A DNA stretch of 64,000 nt from an uncultured Eubacteriales bacterium (GCA_902492005.1 CABUJV010000001.1:70281-134280); one strand, 5' to 3'. Counted from the first letter of the stretch, positions 1 through 8,123 are shown. The notes: generated by a model from the letters alone, not told the origin. A program made the numbers and translations.

Positions 1-1
1 G

Positions 2-232
2 GTGACGGCGGAGCTGCTCCGGAGCGGGAAGCTGGTCATTTGCAGCGGGTGCCAGGACAGCCTACGGGAGTTCGGGCTCTACCGCTGGGACCCCAGAAGC
101 GGGCGGGACCGAGTGATCAAAGAACACGACCACGCCATGGACGACATCCGGTACTTTGCCGCCACGGCGGCGGCGGGAGAAGGGGAGCGGAGCGGATTGG
201 CGGCGGGGTACGCGGAGCGGGAAGCCTTTTAG
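2..232 (+). CDS. Phage terminase large subunit, C-terminal fragment
   Basis: This is the 3' end of a gene that begins before the window. The readable 76 residues match the end of large terminase subunits: an FGLYRWD segment followed by VIKEHDHAMDDIRYF, which resembles the last acidic DHxxDxxRY part of the RNase H-like nuclease domain. Large terminases translocate DNA into proheads and cut it. The stop lies 17 bases before the portal gene, the usual terminase-portal order. The true start is outside the window, so the GTG at position 2 should not be taken as a start. Confidence 0.8.
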   Translation: MTAELLRSGKLVICSGCQDSLREFGLYRWDPRSGRDRVIKEHDHAMDDIRYFAATAAAGEGERSGLAAGYAEREAF

Positions 233-249
233 AGAGACGGGAGATGGGT

Positions 250-1404
250 ATGGGTTTGTTTGAAAAGAAGAAATCGCCTTTGGCCGGGACGGCAGTACAG
301 CTCCGGGACGGGGGCAGGCATCCCTTCGGGGTGCTGGACGGCTATGTGCCCCTGCGCAATGGGGAGATCGCCCTTTACCGCGCCATCCGGGAGGCGGTGC
401 CCATCGTGGATGCCGCCCTCATGAAGCTCATCCGGCTGGTGGGCGGCGTACAGGTACAGTGCGGAGATCCAAGGGCCCAGGAGGGGCTGGAGCGGTTTTT
501 GCGAACGGTGCCCACCGGACGGGGACAGCGGGGTGTGCAGTCCTTCCTGGACTGCTACATGGACTCGCTGCTCACCTGCGGGCGGGCCGTGGGGGAGCTG
601 GTGCTGGACCCCGACGGCCGGGAGGTTGCCGCCCTGCTGTGCGGCAACGCCGCCGACTTGGAGATCCGGGAGGGAGACTCCCCCCTGGACTTCACTCTCT
701 GCGCCCGGAGGGGAAACGGACAGATTGAGGAGCTCCCCTGTCAGGAGCTCCTCCTTTTTACCCCTTTTCAACCGGAGACCGACAGCCCCTACGGGGTATC
801 CCTGCTGCGGTCCATGCCCTTTCTGACCGGAATCCTGCTGAAAATCTATCAGGCGATGGGCATGAACTGGGAACGCATGGGCAACGTGCGCTTCGCCGTG
901 GTCTGCAAGCCGGGGGAGGACGGCCTGGACCGTACCTACGCCCAGGAGCGGTGCCAGCAGATCGCCCAGGAGTGGTCGGCGGCCATGCAGGCGGGAAAGA
1001 ACGGCGGCGTCCGGGACTTCGTGGCGGTGGGCGACGTGGACATCAAGGTCATTGGCGCCGACAACCAGGTGCTGGACAGCGAGGTGCCCGTGCGGCAGAT
1101 CCTGGAGCAGCTCATCGCCAAGACGGGAATCCCACCCTTCCTGCTGGGTCTGTCCTGGTCCTCCACCGAGCGCATGAGCGCCCAGCAGGCCGATATGATG
1201 ACCAGCGAGATCACCGCCCTGCGGCGTTCCCTGGACCCAGTGGTGGAGCGCATCTGCGAGCTGTGGCTGCGGGTACACGGCTACGGCGGCCGGGTGGAGG
1301 TCCGGTGGGACGACATCAACCTGCAGGATCAGGTGGAGGAGGCCCGCGCCGAGCTGTACCGGGAGCAGGCCCGGGCGGTGCGCGGACAGAACAGCGGAAG
1401 ATAG
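250..1404 (+). CDS. Phage portal protein
   Basis: The product is about 384 residues, compact for a portal. Its position between terminase and prohead protease, and its mixed alpha/beta sequence with the end-segment containing LGLSWSSTERMSAQQADMM, fit the portal families of PBSX/SPP1-like phages (XkdE position). Portals form the dodecameric ring through which DNA enters the capsid. I chose ATG 250 because GGGAG at 239-243 gives a six-base spacing. ATG 244 would abut that site. Family is assigned by context plus sequence feel, not by a decisive motif. Confidence 0.78.
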   Translation: MGLFEKKKSPLAGTAVQLRDGGRHPFGVLDGYVPLRNGEIALYRAIREAVPIVDAALMKLIRLVGGVQVQCGDPRAQEGLERFLRTVPTGRGQRGVQSFLDCYMDSLLTCGRAVGELVLDPDGREVAALLCGNAADLEIREGDSPLDFTLCARRGNGQIEELPCQELLLFTPFQPETDSPYGVSLLRSMPFLTGILLKIYQAMGMNWERMGNVRFAVVCKPGEDGLDRTYAQERCQQIAQEWSAAMQAGKNGGVRDFVAVGDVDIKVIGADNQVLDSEVPVRQILEQLIAKTGIPPFLLGLSWSSTERMSAQQADMMTSEITALRRSLDPVVERICELWLRVHGYGGRVEVRWDDINLQDQVEEARAELYREQARAVRGQNSGR

Positions 1405-1417
1405 GGGAGGACGAAAG

Positions 1418-2311
1418 TTGGAGATCACAAAAGAGGCAGGGGTGGGCCGGGGCCCCCAGATGGACCGGCGGGAGCTGGAGCAGATCCATCGGTTCAGCCG
1501 GAAAGAGCTGACGGCGGAGGAGGTCTACACCTTCTCGGTCCGGCTGTGCGACAACGAGGTCGACCGGGACGGGGAGCGCTTCTCCCCCCAGGCCCTGGAG
1601 GCGCTGGCGGAGAAGTTCGTGGGGAAAAGCGGCATCTTTGACCACGACTGGAGCGCCAGGGGGCAGACCGCCCGCATCTACCGGGCGGAGGTGGTCCGGG
1701 AGCCGGAGACGACCACCCGGGCGGGGGACCCCCTGTGCTATGTGAAGGGGTACGCCTACATGCTGCGCACCGAGGCCAACCGGGATCTGATCGCTGAGAT
1801 CGACGGGGGCATCAAACGGGAGGTGTCGGTGGGCTGCGCGGTGGAGCGGTCGGTCTGCTCGGTCTGCGGCGAGGACATGCGGGACCGGGAAAAGTGCCAT
1901 CACGTCAAGGGCCGGACCTACAACGGAAAGCTGTGCTGGGCCGAGCTGGACGGCGTCACCGACGCCTATGAGTGGTCCTTCGTGGCTGTGCCCGCCCAGC
2001 CCGGGGCGGGGGTGCTCAAGGGTTTCCGGGAGGAGGCCCGGCTGGAGCGCCTGGAACAGGAGGCCGCCCTGGGGCGGAAGTATCTGGCCGGGCTGCGCCG
2101 GGAGGTGGCGCGGCTGGGAGCGTTGGCCGAGCCGGAGCTGGAAGCACCCGCCCTGGAGCGCATGACGGAAAAGCTGGAGGAGGGCGAGCTGGAGGCGCTG
2201 CGCAAGGCGCTGGAAAAACGGACCCGGGAGCGTTACGCCCTGCGGACGCAGCTGACCTATCCGGGAGGGCAGGAACAGGAGACGGCCCGGGACGGGGCCT
2301 TCCTGATCTGA
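1418..2311 (+). CDS. Prohead protease-like protein (XkdF position) with Cys/His cluster
   Basis: The 297-residue product starts with TTG behind GGGGAGG at 1404-1411. The N-terminal half has the fold signature of HK97-type prohead proteases: a strand-rich VDRDGERF region, FDHDW (possible catalytic His), EVSVGC (possible catalytic Ser) and EWSFVAVPAQPGAGV before the end of the protease domain. Between these lies a CxxC...CHH...C cluster that could hold zinc. The last 100 residues are charged helix, as in a scaffold-like tail. It would cut capsid precursors during head maturation and sits just before the decoration and capsid genes. Confidence 0.75.
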   Translation: MEITKEAGVGRGPQMDRRELEQIHRFSRKELTAEEVYTFSVRLCDNEVDRDGERFSPQALEALAEKFVGKSGIFDHDWSARGQTARIYRAEVVREPETTTRAGDPLCYVKGYAYMLRTEANRDLIAEIDGGIKREVSVGCAVERSVCSVCGEDMRDREKCHHVKGRTYNGKLCWAELDGVTDAYEWSFVAVPAQPGAGVLKGFREEARLERLEQEAALGRKYLAGLRREVARLGALAEPELEAPALERMTEKLEEGELEALRKALEKRTRERYALRTQLTYPGGQEQETARDGAFLI

Positions 2312-2345
2312 GGCAGGTTGGACGGAGAAGAAAGGGAGGAAGAGC

Positions 2346-2702
2346 ATGAGCAAACAGGTTTCCTATGAAGAGATCGGCGCGGTGACCGCCACCTTCATCG
2401 CCCAGAGCGGCGTGGAGGACGGTATGGCGGTCAAGCTGGCCGGCGACAGCACGGTGGGCCCCTGCACGGCGGGGGAACGCTTCTGCGGCGTGGCCCTGGC
2501 TCCGGTGGGGGGCTTTGCTGCCGTACAGGTGGGGGGCTTCGCCCGGGTCAAATACAGCGGCACGGGCGTTGGGCCTGGCTGGGTGAGCCTCACCGCCGAC
2601 GGCTCCGGCGGCGTGAAACAGGCGGGCTCCGGCGACGGCGCGGGAGACTATCTGATTGTCAGCGCGGACACCACGGCCAAAACCGCCGTGGTCCGGCTGT
2701 GA
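2346..2702 (+). CDS. Putative capsid decoration / head protein
   Basis: A 118-residue, glycine- and alanine-rich, strand-forming protein with repeated short beta segments (VQVGGFARVKYSG, AGDYLIVSADTTAKTAVVRL). It sits between the protease and the major capsid gene, the usual place for small decoration or head-stabilising proteins such as the DUF2190 type. A good ribosome site, GGGAGGAAG, precedes ATG 2346. The function is inferred from position, size and beta-rich composition only. Confidence 0.6.
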   Translation: MSKQVSYEEIGAVTATFIAQSGVEDGMAVKLAGDSTVGPCTAGERFCGVALAPVGGFAAVQVGGFARVKYSGTGVGPGWVSLTADGSGGVKQAGSGDGAGDYLIVSADTTAKTAVVRL

Positions 2703-2720
2703 GAAAGGGAGGATGCGGGC

Positions 2721-3752
2721 ATGGCATACTGTTATGACAATCTGAAGCTGGAAAAAGGCATGTACAACCAGACGGGCAAATCCTTTACCCAGGTGCTGGA
2801 GGAGCTGGACCCCGGTCCCCACTACAAGGGCACCCCCCTGGAGGGGCTGGACGCCTACCAGCGGCAGCTCAAGCGCTTCGACATCAAGGTCAAGGGCGAG
2901 GGCTCCGACGTGGTGGAGAAATTCTTCCGCACCTCCGACTCCGCCGTCCTCTTCCCTGAGTACATCGCCCGGTCGGTGCGGCTGGGCATGGAGGAGGCCG
3001 ACATCCTCCCCGATCTGGTGGCCGCCGTCACCCGCTTCGACGGGCTGGATTACCGCTCCATCGCCTCCGCGCCCGGCGACGAGAAGAAGCTGCGCCGGGT
3101 GGAGGAGGGGGCCGCGATCCCCTCCACCACCGTCAAGACCCAGGAAAATCTGGTCAAGCTCCACAAGCGGGGGAGAATGCTGGTGGCCTCCTACGAAGCC
3201 ATCCGCTATCAGAAGCTGGACCTCTTCTCCGTCACCCTCAAGCAGATCGGCGCCTACATCAGCCGGATGCTGGTGGAGGACGCCATCGGCGTGCTCGTCG
3301 GCGGCGACGGCAACGACAACGCCGCCGACACCTATCACGTGGGCGCCAGCCCTATCGGCGGCACCAGCGGTACGCTGGACTATGCCGCCCTGGTGGACTT
3401 CTGGGCCCAGTTCGAGCCCTACGAGCTCAATACCCTGCTGGTGCCCAGCGGCGTTATGGTGGACATGCTCAAGATGACCGAGTTCCAAAACCCCCTGACC
3501 GGCCTCAACTTCCAGGGCACCGGCAGGCTGACCACCCCCCTGGGGGCCAAGCTGCTGCGCACCTCCGCCATGGACAGCGGCAAGCTCATCGGCCTGGACA
3601 AGCGCTACGCCCTGGAGATGGTACAGTCCGGCGACCGGGTGACGGTGGAGTACGACAAGCTCATCGACCGGCAGCTGGAGCGGGCCGCGATCACGACCAT
3701 CTGCGGTTTCGCCAAGATCTTCAAGGACGCGGCTAAGATCCTGACGGTGTGA
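2721..3752 (+). CDS. Major capsid protein (HK97-fold, XkdG-like)
   Basis: The 343-residue product resembles PBSX XkdG-type capsid proteins. The N-terminal roughly 70 residues are helical and may act as scaffold. The rest carries the expected order of N-arm, spine helix, E-loop and P/A domains, for example VVEKFFRTSDSAVLFPEYI, the YEAIRYQKLDLFSV spine-like helix and the C-terminal IDRQLERAAITTICGFAKIF. It follows the decoration gene by 18 bases and is followed 10 bases later by connector genes, which fits head-gene order. It is predicted to form the icosahedral shell. Confidence 0.82.
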   Translation: MAYCYDNLKLEKGMYNQTGKSFTQVLEELDPGPHYKGTPLEGLDAYQRQLKRFDIKVKGEGSDVVEKFFRTSDSAVLFPEYIARSVRLGMEEADILPDLVAAVTRFDGLDYRSIASAPGDEKKLRRVEEGAAIPSTTVKTQENLVKLHKRGRMLVASYEAIRYQKLDLFSVTLKQIGAYISRMLVEDAIGVLVGGDGNDNAADTYHVGASPIGGTSGTLDYAALVDFWAQFEPYELNTLLVPSGVMVDMLKMTEFQNPLTGLNFQGTGRLTTPLGAKLLRTSAMDSGKLIGLDKRYALEMVQSGDRVTVEYDKLIDRQLERAAITTICGFAKIFKDAAKILTV

Positions 3753-3762
3753 TGGAGGCGGC

Positions 3763-4122
3763 ATGACGGAGGAAATCTTTGCATTGGCCAGGGCCCTGGG
3801 CGGGGCCGGCGAGGAGGAAGAGGGCCTGCGCAAGTTGTGCGCCCAGGCGGAACAGGAGCTGGCCGCCCGCCTGAAGGAGGGGGTGACGGCCGGGGACTGC
3901 GCCGAAGCCTTTGCTCTGGCGGCTGCCTGGACCGCGCTGGCCGACTGGCGGGCGGGAGAGGATCTGGAGGGGGTGAGCACCTTCTCCGCCGGGGACCTGA
4001 CCGTCCGAGGCGGCGGAGAGGCGGCCGCCCAGCGGCGGGACGAGCTGCGGCGGCGGGCGGAGGCCGTGCTGGCCCCCTACCTGGCCGACCGGGGATTTCA
4101 CTTCCAGGGGGTGCCGGGTTGA
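3763..4122 (+). CDS. Phage head-tail connector-like protein
   Basis: A 119-residue, largely helical acidic protein directly after the capsid gene. This slot normally holds a gp6-like connector or adaptor that binds the portal. The sequence (AEQELAARLKEG, FALAAAWTALADW) fits a helical adaptor, and the later ISF-like segment VSTFSAGDLTVRGGGE resembles that found in connector proteins that monitor DNA packaging. The stop codon overlaps the start of the next gene, so translation is probably coupled. The call rests on context. Confidence 0.6.
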   Translation: MTEEIFALARALGGAGEEEEGLRKLCAQAEQELAARLKEGVTAGDCAEAFALAAAWTALADWRAGEDLEGVSTFSAGDLTVRGGGEAAAQRRDELRRRAEAVLAPYLADRGFHFQGVPG

Positions 4123-4457
4123 CGGACGGAGTGCTCCGGGGGCTTCTGGAACGGTACGGACAGACCGTCTGCCTCCACTCCGGCAGCGGGCAGGAGATCC
4201 AGACGCGGGCCTTCCTCCAGCCGGTGCTGGACCGGCGGGAGGACCGGTGGCAGAGCCTGCCCACCCCCCTGGGGGAGACCCGGCGGGACCGCTTCCTCTA
4301 CCTGGGGCCCCCGGACGCCCCGCTGGAGGGGCTGGAGGAGGGCTGGCTCCAGTGGAACGGGCGGAAATACGAGGTAATGCAGGCCCAACCCATCTATGTG
4401 GGCCGGCGGCTCTCCCACTGGTGGGGGCTGCTGCGGCCCAGGGACGCGGAGGAATGA
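4119..4457 (+). CDS. Phage head-tail joining / tail protein, small
   Basis: A 112-residue protein starting with TTG 4119, which overlaps the upstream TGA (4120-4122). GTG 4131 is an alternative start. It is basic, with a beta-rich body (YGQTVCLHSGSG, WLQWNGRKYEVMQAQPIYVG) typical of head-closure or neck proteins in the XkdH position. Its end is one base from the next start. I cannot name a family from sequence alone. Confidence 0.55.
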   Translation: MTDGVLRGLLERYGQTVCLHSGSGQEIQTRAFLQPVLDRREDRWQSLPTPLGETRRDRFLYLGPPDAPLEGLEEGWLQWNGRKYEVMQAQPIYVGRRLSHWWGLLRPRDAEE

Positions 4458-4458
4458 G

Positions 4459-4956
4459 ATGGCGGGATTGGACCGGATTCGGGAGCATATGACGGCCTTT
4501 TTGACCGCGCGGGGGGTGGATGCCGTGACGGCCTGGCCCGGCCAGGGGCGCAGACGCCTGAGCGGGCCGGTGGCGGCGGTGTCCATCCGTGCCTGCGAGG
4601 GCGGACCATCCGGCTTCCGGGACTACCTGGGAGAGCGGTACGACCAGGACAGCGGTCAATGGCAGGAGCTGTACGGCAGGAAGGTGCAGGTTACCTTCGG
4701 GCTGGACCTCTACGCCCCCCGGGAGAGCGGGGCGGCAGGGTGCCAGACCCTTTTTGACGATCTGGCAGAGGCCCTGGCCGCCGGAGGGCCGGAGGGGCTG
4801 AAGCTCTACACACTCTCCCGGGGGGAGACGGCCTTCGACCGGGAGGCGGGGCTGTTCCACTGCCCCGCGGAGGCTCAGTGCGGCGCGTGGCTCTACGCCG
4901 TGGCCGACGAGGGCGGGACCTTCCTGGACTTTGAGGTGAGAGGGGAACGAGCATGA
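4459..4956 (+). CDS. Tail-terminator-like / XkdI-J position protein
   Basis: A 165-residue protein starting ATG 4459, two bases after the preceding stop. It lies immediately before the tail sheath gene, where contractile phages encode the tail-completion or tail-terminator protein. The alternation of helix (DRIREHMTAFLTARGV) and strands (GRKVQVTFGLDLYAP, GAWLYAVADEGG) is compatible with that fold. Its end overlaps the sheath start by four bases (ATGA). The name is inferred from position. Confidence 0.6.
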   Translation: MAGLDRIREHMTAFLTARGVDAVTAWPGQGRRRLSGPVAAVSIRACEGGPSGFRDYLGERYDQDSGQWQELYGRKVQVTFGLDLYAPRESGAAGCQTLFDDLAEALAAGGPEGLKLYTLSRGETAFDREAGLFHCPAEAQCGAWLYAVADEGGTFLDFEVRGERA

Positions 4957-5987
4957 CAATGACGACGCATGAACGGCCGGGAGTGTACTCGGCCTATGAC
5001 GCCTCGGCGGTGGTATCCGGCAGCGGCGGAGGCAAGGTGGCCGGGCTGGCCGCGCGGTGTACCAAAGGCACCGCAGGAGAGACGGTGCGGATCACCCGGT
5101 ATGAGGACGCGGTCTCCGCCTTCGGCGGCGGAGAGGAGATCTGCGAGCTGATCCGGCTGCTGCTCCTCAACGGGGCGGCGGCGGTGGAAGCGGTCCCGGC
5201 GGCAGATGAGAGCGGCTACGCCGCCGCCTTCGCCGCTCTGGAGGCGGTGGAGGATGTGGCGGTGGTGGTGTGCGATTCCACCACGCTGACGGTGCAGCAG
5301 GCCCTGCGGGACAGCGTGAAGGCCGCCTCGGCCGCCCGGCGGGAGCGCATCGGCGTGGCGGTAGGAGGAGAGGCCGAGACGGTGAGCCAGCTGGTGAGCC
5401 GGGCGGAAGGCCTCAACGCCGAGCGCATGGTGCTGGTGGCCCCCGCCAGCCAAAGCGGCGGGGCCCGGTCAGCTGCCGCCGTGGCCGGGGCCATCGCCGG
5501 GGAGAGCGATCCGGCGGTGCCCCTGGGCGGTGCGGTGCTCCGGGGCCTGGACGGACTCAAGGCCCAGTACAGCGACAACGAGATCGACCTGCTGGTGCGG
5601 GGCGGAGTTACCCCCCTGGAGAGCACGGCGGGGGAGATCTCGGTGGTGCGGGGCGTCACCACCAAAACCAAGAGCGGCGAGGCCGCCGACAGCACCTGGC
5701 GGGAGCTGTCCACCATCCGCATCGTGGACGACGTGATCCCCGCAGTGCGCAACAGCCTGCGGGCCAAGTTCCAGCGGACCAAAAACACCGAGCAGTCCAG
5801 GGGGGCGATTCGCGCCCAGACCATTCTGGAGCTGGAGAACAAGCTGGGGCGGGAGATCATCACCGGCTACGACGGGGTGACAGTGACGGCGCTGGAGGAG
5901 AATCCCACGGTGTGTCTGGTGGAGTTTACCTTTACCGTCACCCACGGCCTCAACCAAATCTGGCTGACGGCCCATGTGACGGTTTAA
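4953..5987 (+). CDS. Contractile tail sheath protein (XkdK-like), short form
   Basis: The N-terminus (THERPGVYSAYDASA) is the typical PGVY start of phage tail sheaths. The C-terminal domain has the STIRIVDDVIPAVRNSLRAKF segment and an ending LNQIWLTAHVTV, as in XkdK-type sheaths, where the C-terminal strand exchanges with neighbouring subunits. At 344 residues it is clearly shorter than PBSX XkdK (about 466, from memory), so outer surface domains are probably lost. Sheath subunits contract around the tube. Its presence marks the particle as contractile rather than siphovirus-like. Confidence 0.9.
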   Translation: MTMTTHERPGVYSAYDASAVVSGSGGGKVAGLAARCTKGTAGETVRITRYEDAVSAFGGGEEICELIRLLLLNGAAAVEAVPAADESGYAAAFAALEAVEDVAVVVCDSTTLTVQQALRDSVKAASAARRERIGVAVGGEAETVSQLVSRAEGLNAERMVLVAPASQSGGARSAAAVAGAIAGESDPAVPLGGAVLRGLDGLKAQYSDNEIDLLVRGGVTPLESTAGEISVVRGVTTKTKSGEAADSTWRELSTIRIVDDVIPAVRNSLRAKFQRTKNTEQSRGAIRAQTILELENKLGREIITGYDGVTVTALEENPTVCLVEFTFTVTHGLNQIWLTAHVTV

Positions 5988-6002
5988 TATGGAGGTGGAG
6001 CA

Positions 6003-6392
6003 ATGACAATGACGGGATTCCCCACCAGCAGTGACATCTATCTGGAGGTGGACGGCAAAAAGGTGGCGGTGGTGCAGAGCTACACAGCCAAGACCAGCCG
6101 CTCCAGCCGAACGGTGGAGGCCTTCGGCGAGGATCAGCCGGTGGCCACCATACCCGGGCCCCGCAGCCATCTGGTGGAGCTGACGCGGCTCTACGCCACC
6201 GACGAGGCCGTGCGGGACGGCATCAACTTCCATGACCTGGAGGACTTCTCCCTGGTTATCTGCAAACCGGACCGGAAGATCATCTACTCTGGCTGTCAGT
6301 GGAACGCCATCGGGGAAAACGGCACCCTGGGCGACATGGTGGTGGAAAAGGTGACCATTGTGGCGGCCAAGCGGATCGAGACGAAGGTGTGA
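6003..6392 (+). CDS. Tail tube protein (XkdM-like)
   Basis: A 129-residue beta-rich protein directly after the sheath gene. The start MTMTGFPTSSDIYLEVDGKK and the central SSRTVEAFGEDQP match the XkdM/core-tail family of PBSX-like elements, which form the inner tube. Sheath followed by tube is the fixed order in contractile tails. The length agrees with the family. A GGAGGTGGAG ribosome site lies at 5991-6000. Confidence 0.88.
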   Translation: MTMTGFPTSSDIYLEVDGKKVAVVQSYTAKTSRSSRTVEAFGEDQPVATIPGPRSHLVELTRLYATDEAVRDGINFHDLEDFSLVICKPDRKIIYSGCQWNAIGENGTLGDMVVEKVTIVAAKRIETKV

Positions 6393-6394
6393 GC

Positions 6395-6832
6395 ATGGAG
6401 CGGGATTGGATGACCCTCCTGGCCGGAGTACGGCGGACGGCAGCGGAGGAGGGACAGGGGCTGGAGCTGCGGCTCCTGTCCGCCCGGGAGGTGCTGGAGG
6501 CCCGCCGGGAGGCGGGGAGCTTGGCGCGGGAGGACCGGGAGCGGGCCCTATGCGCCAACGCCTGCCTCTTGGCCCGGGCTCTGGAGCGGGGCGGCGAGCC
6601 GGTATTCTCCACCGGCGGAGAGGTCCTGGAGGGCCTGTCGGTGGAGCAGATCGCCTCCCTCAGCCGCCAGTGGAGCGCCTTCAACCAACGGGAAAATCCC
6701 TCTCCGGAGGAGGGAGAGCAAGAGGTGCACGACTTAAAAAAAGCCTGGAGCACGCGCCTTATGCGCGCCTTCAGTGGCGCGTGCTCCGGGCTTTTGGGGC
6801 GCTGCCCACCGAGGCACGGGCCCGGGCGATGA
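6395..6832 (+). CDS. Tail assembly chaperone, zero-frame product (XkdN-like)
   Basis: A 145-residue protein starting ATG 6395, between the tube gene and the tape-measure slot, where contractile and long-tailed phages encode the chaperone that coats the tape measure. It is helical and polar; the centre contains VEQIASLSRQWSAFNQREN. The last 29 residues after the A7 tract look non-coding in composition, while the -1 frame looks coding over the same bases. This indicates that a fraction of ribosomes shift at 6736-6742 to give a 214-residue fusion ending at 7038, as lambda gpG/gpGT do. Confidence 0.8.
   Translation: MERDWMTLLAGVRRTAAEEGQGLELRLLSAREVLEARREAGSLAREDRERALCANACLLARALERGGEPVFSTGGEVLEGLSVEQIASLSRQWSAFNQRENPSPEEGEQEVHDLKKAWSTRLMRAFSGACSGLLGRCPPRHGPGR
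6736..6743 (+). promoter_or_regulatory. -1 ribosomal frameshift slippery site
   Basis: Seven A residues (6736-6742) followed by G put AAA AAA codons of the zero frame on a classical slippery run, letting tandem tRNA-Lys slip back one base. A perfect 12-bp inverted repeat, 6747-6758 with 6776-6787 (extendable to about 15 bp with one G-U), starts four bases downstream, the usual place for a stimulatory structure. Confidence 0.8.
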
Positions 6833-7038
6833 CCGACCGGGATTACCTGTGGTGCGCCCTCAACCTGCTGCTGGACGGCGAGGAGGAGCTGGACGCGCTG
6901 TGCCCCGCCTGCCGGGCGGAGGCCCGGGAGGGGCGGTGCCCCGTCTGCGGCGCGGCCGCGGGAGGCGGCCGGACCGGCGAGAACGCCGGGTTCGACCCTG
7001 AGCGGTTTGAACGGATGCGGCGGGGGGAGACGGCGTGA
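6829..7038 (+). CDS. Tail assembly chaperone, -1 frame extension (zinc-ribbon-like)
   Basis: This frame is open from the slippery site to 7038 and adds 98 residues to the zero-frame chaperone. It contains two CxxC pairs (LCPACRA...RCPVCG) that look like a zinc ribbon. ATG 6829 overlaps the upstream TGA as ATGA, so a separate 69-residue product by coupled re-initiation is also possible. The 29 codons upstream of that ATG in the same frame read as a good helix (WRVLRAFGALPTEARARA), which favours frameshift fusion as the main route. Confidence 0.65.
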   Translation: MTDRDYLWCALNLLLDGEEELDALCPACRAEAREGRCPVCGAAAGGGRTGENAGFDPERFERMRRGETA

Positions 7039-7535
7039 AGGATTACATTGAGGACAGCCTGGACCGGCTGGAGGAAGAGGAAGAACGGAGCTGGGACTGG
7101 CATGAGGCAGCGGCGGTCCTCCCGGGAAAAGCCACAGGGAAGAGCGGCCAAGCAGCGGCGCAGAGCCGGAACGGGACCGCCCGGAGAGAAGCGGCGGCGG
7201 AGCGGGAAGGGCGGAGGAAGACCCACGCCGACCCGGAGGCTCCGACGGCAGTGAGGACGGACGCCGGGATGCCGGAGGACCCGGCGGAGCAATGGGCCGG
7301 GTGGAGCGGACCGGAACCGGCGGCGCCGGCGGGCCAGCCGGCTGCCGCCGGACTTTACCAGGTGCTGGCGCGCCTGCGGGCTGCCGCGGCCTACGGGACC
7401 TCCGCCGCAGGCCGGACGGTGGTTCAGGTCCCGGCACCGGCGCCCGAAGAGACGCCGGGCCTCCGGCCCGCCGAGCTGGACCGCCTGTTCCAGCGGGACG
7501 CCCGGCGATACGACGGCGGATTCACACTGTTTTAG
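7035..7535 (+). CDS. Small protein in the tape-measure slot, unknown
   Basis: A 166-residue product beginning with GTG 7035, overlapping the chaperone stop. It has an acidic helical N-terminus (DYIEDSLDRLEEEEERSWD), a low-complexity middle rich in Ala, Arg, Gly and Pro, and a short helical end. The gene order chaperone - X - LysM protein places it exactly where PBSX encodes the large tape-measure protein XkdO (about 1,300 residues). I see no hydrophobic segment or long coiled coil expected of a normal tape measure. It may be a dwarf tape measure, a replacement, or a degenerate remnant. Confidence 0.5.
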   Translation: MKDYIEDSLDRLEEEEERSWDWHEAAAVLPGKATGKSGQAAAQSRNGTARREAAAEREGRRKTHADPEAPTAVRTDAGMPEDPAEQWAGWSGPEPAAPAGQPAAAGLYQVLARLRAAAAYGTSAAGRTVVQVPAPAPEETPGLRPAELDRLFQRDARRYDGGFTLF

Positions 7536-7550
7536 AAGGGGGAGAAGCCC

Positions 7551-8123
7551 ATGCGCTTGACGGCCATGCGGTACAAGACCTACACCTGGCCCTACAACCC
7601 CAGGACTTACATCATTGACTACGAACGGAAGATGGCGGTCCACAAGGTGCCCTTCGGGCGCTATCAGCTCCAGGATCTGGGACTCACCCGGCGGATCATG
7701 CGGGGCGAGGGTGAGTTCGTGGGGGAGGGCGCGTATCAGGAGTTCAAAAAGCTGGCCTCCGTCTTCTACGACCCAGGCCCCGGCGTCCTGGTCCACCCGG
7801 TCTGGCAGACGGCGGAGGCTTATTTTGTGGACCTGTCCCTCCGCCAGGAGCCCCGGGCCGACTACGTCAGCTACCGCTTTACCTTCTGGGAGGATCAGAA
7901 CCTCTACCGCGGGACGTGGAAGGAGACTGCCCCTGCCGTCCAGGACCAGACGGCCCGAAGCGGCGGCGGGAACGGAGCGTTGTGGCACACGGTGAAGAAG
8001 GGAGAGACCCTGTGGGGCATTGCGCGAAGCTATGAGGTGGAGCTCACCGACCTCATCGCCCGCAATCCCCAGATCAAGAACCCCAACCTCATCCTGCCCG
8101 GAGAGCAGGTGAAGATCCGGTGA
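7551..8123 (+). CDS. LysM-domain tail protein (XkdP-like)
   Basis: A 190-residue protein with an N-terminal tail-associated domain and a C-terminal LysM motif (WHTVKKGETLWGIARSY ... NPNLILPGEQVKI). This is the arrangement of PBSX XkdP, a baseplate-hub-associated protein that may bind peptidoglycan through LysM. The gene lies between the tape-measure slot and the gpD-like hub gene, as in PBSX. Its stop overlaps the next start. LysM is certain; the structural role is by analogy. Confidence 0.85.
   Translation: MRLTAMRYKTYTWPYNPRTYIIDYERKMAVHKVPFGRYQLQDLGLTRRIMRGEGEFVGEGAYQEFKKLASVFYDPGPGVLVHPVWQTAEAYFVDLSLRQEPRADYVSYRFTFWEDQNLYRGTWKETAPAVQDQTARSGGGNGALWHTVKKGETLWGIARSYEVELTDLIARNPQIKNPNLILPGEQVKIR

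Noticed and set aside
6395..7038. Frameshift error or pseudogene in the tail chaperone
   Set aside because: The A7 site with a precisely placed 12-bp stem and the conserved gene position point to programmed frameshifting instead.
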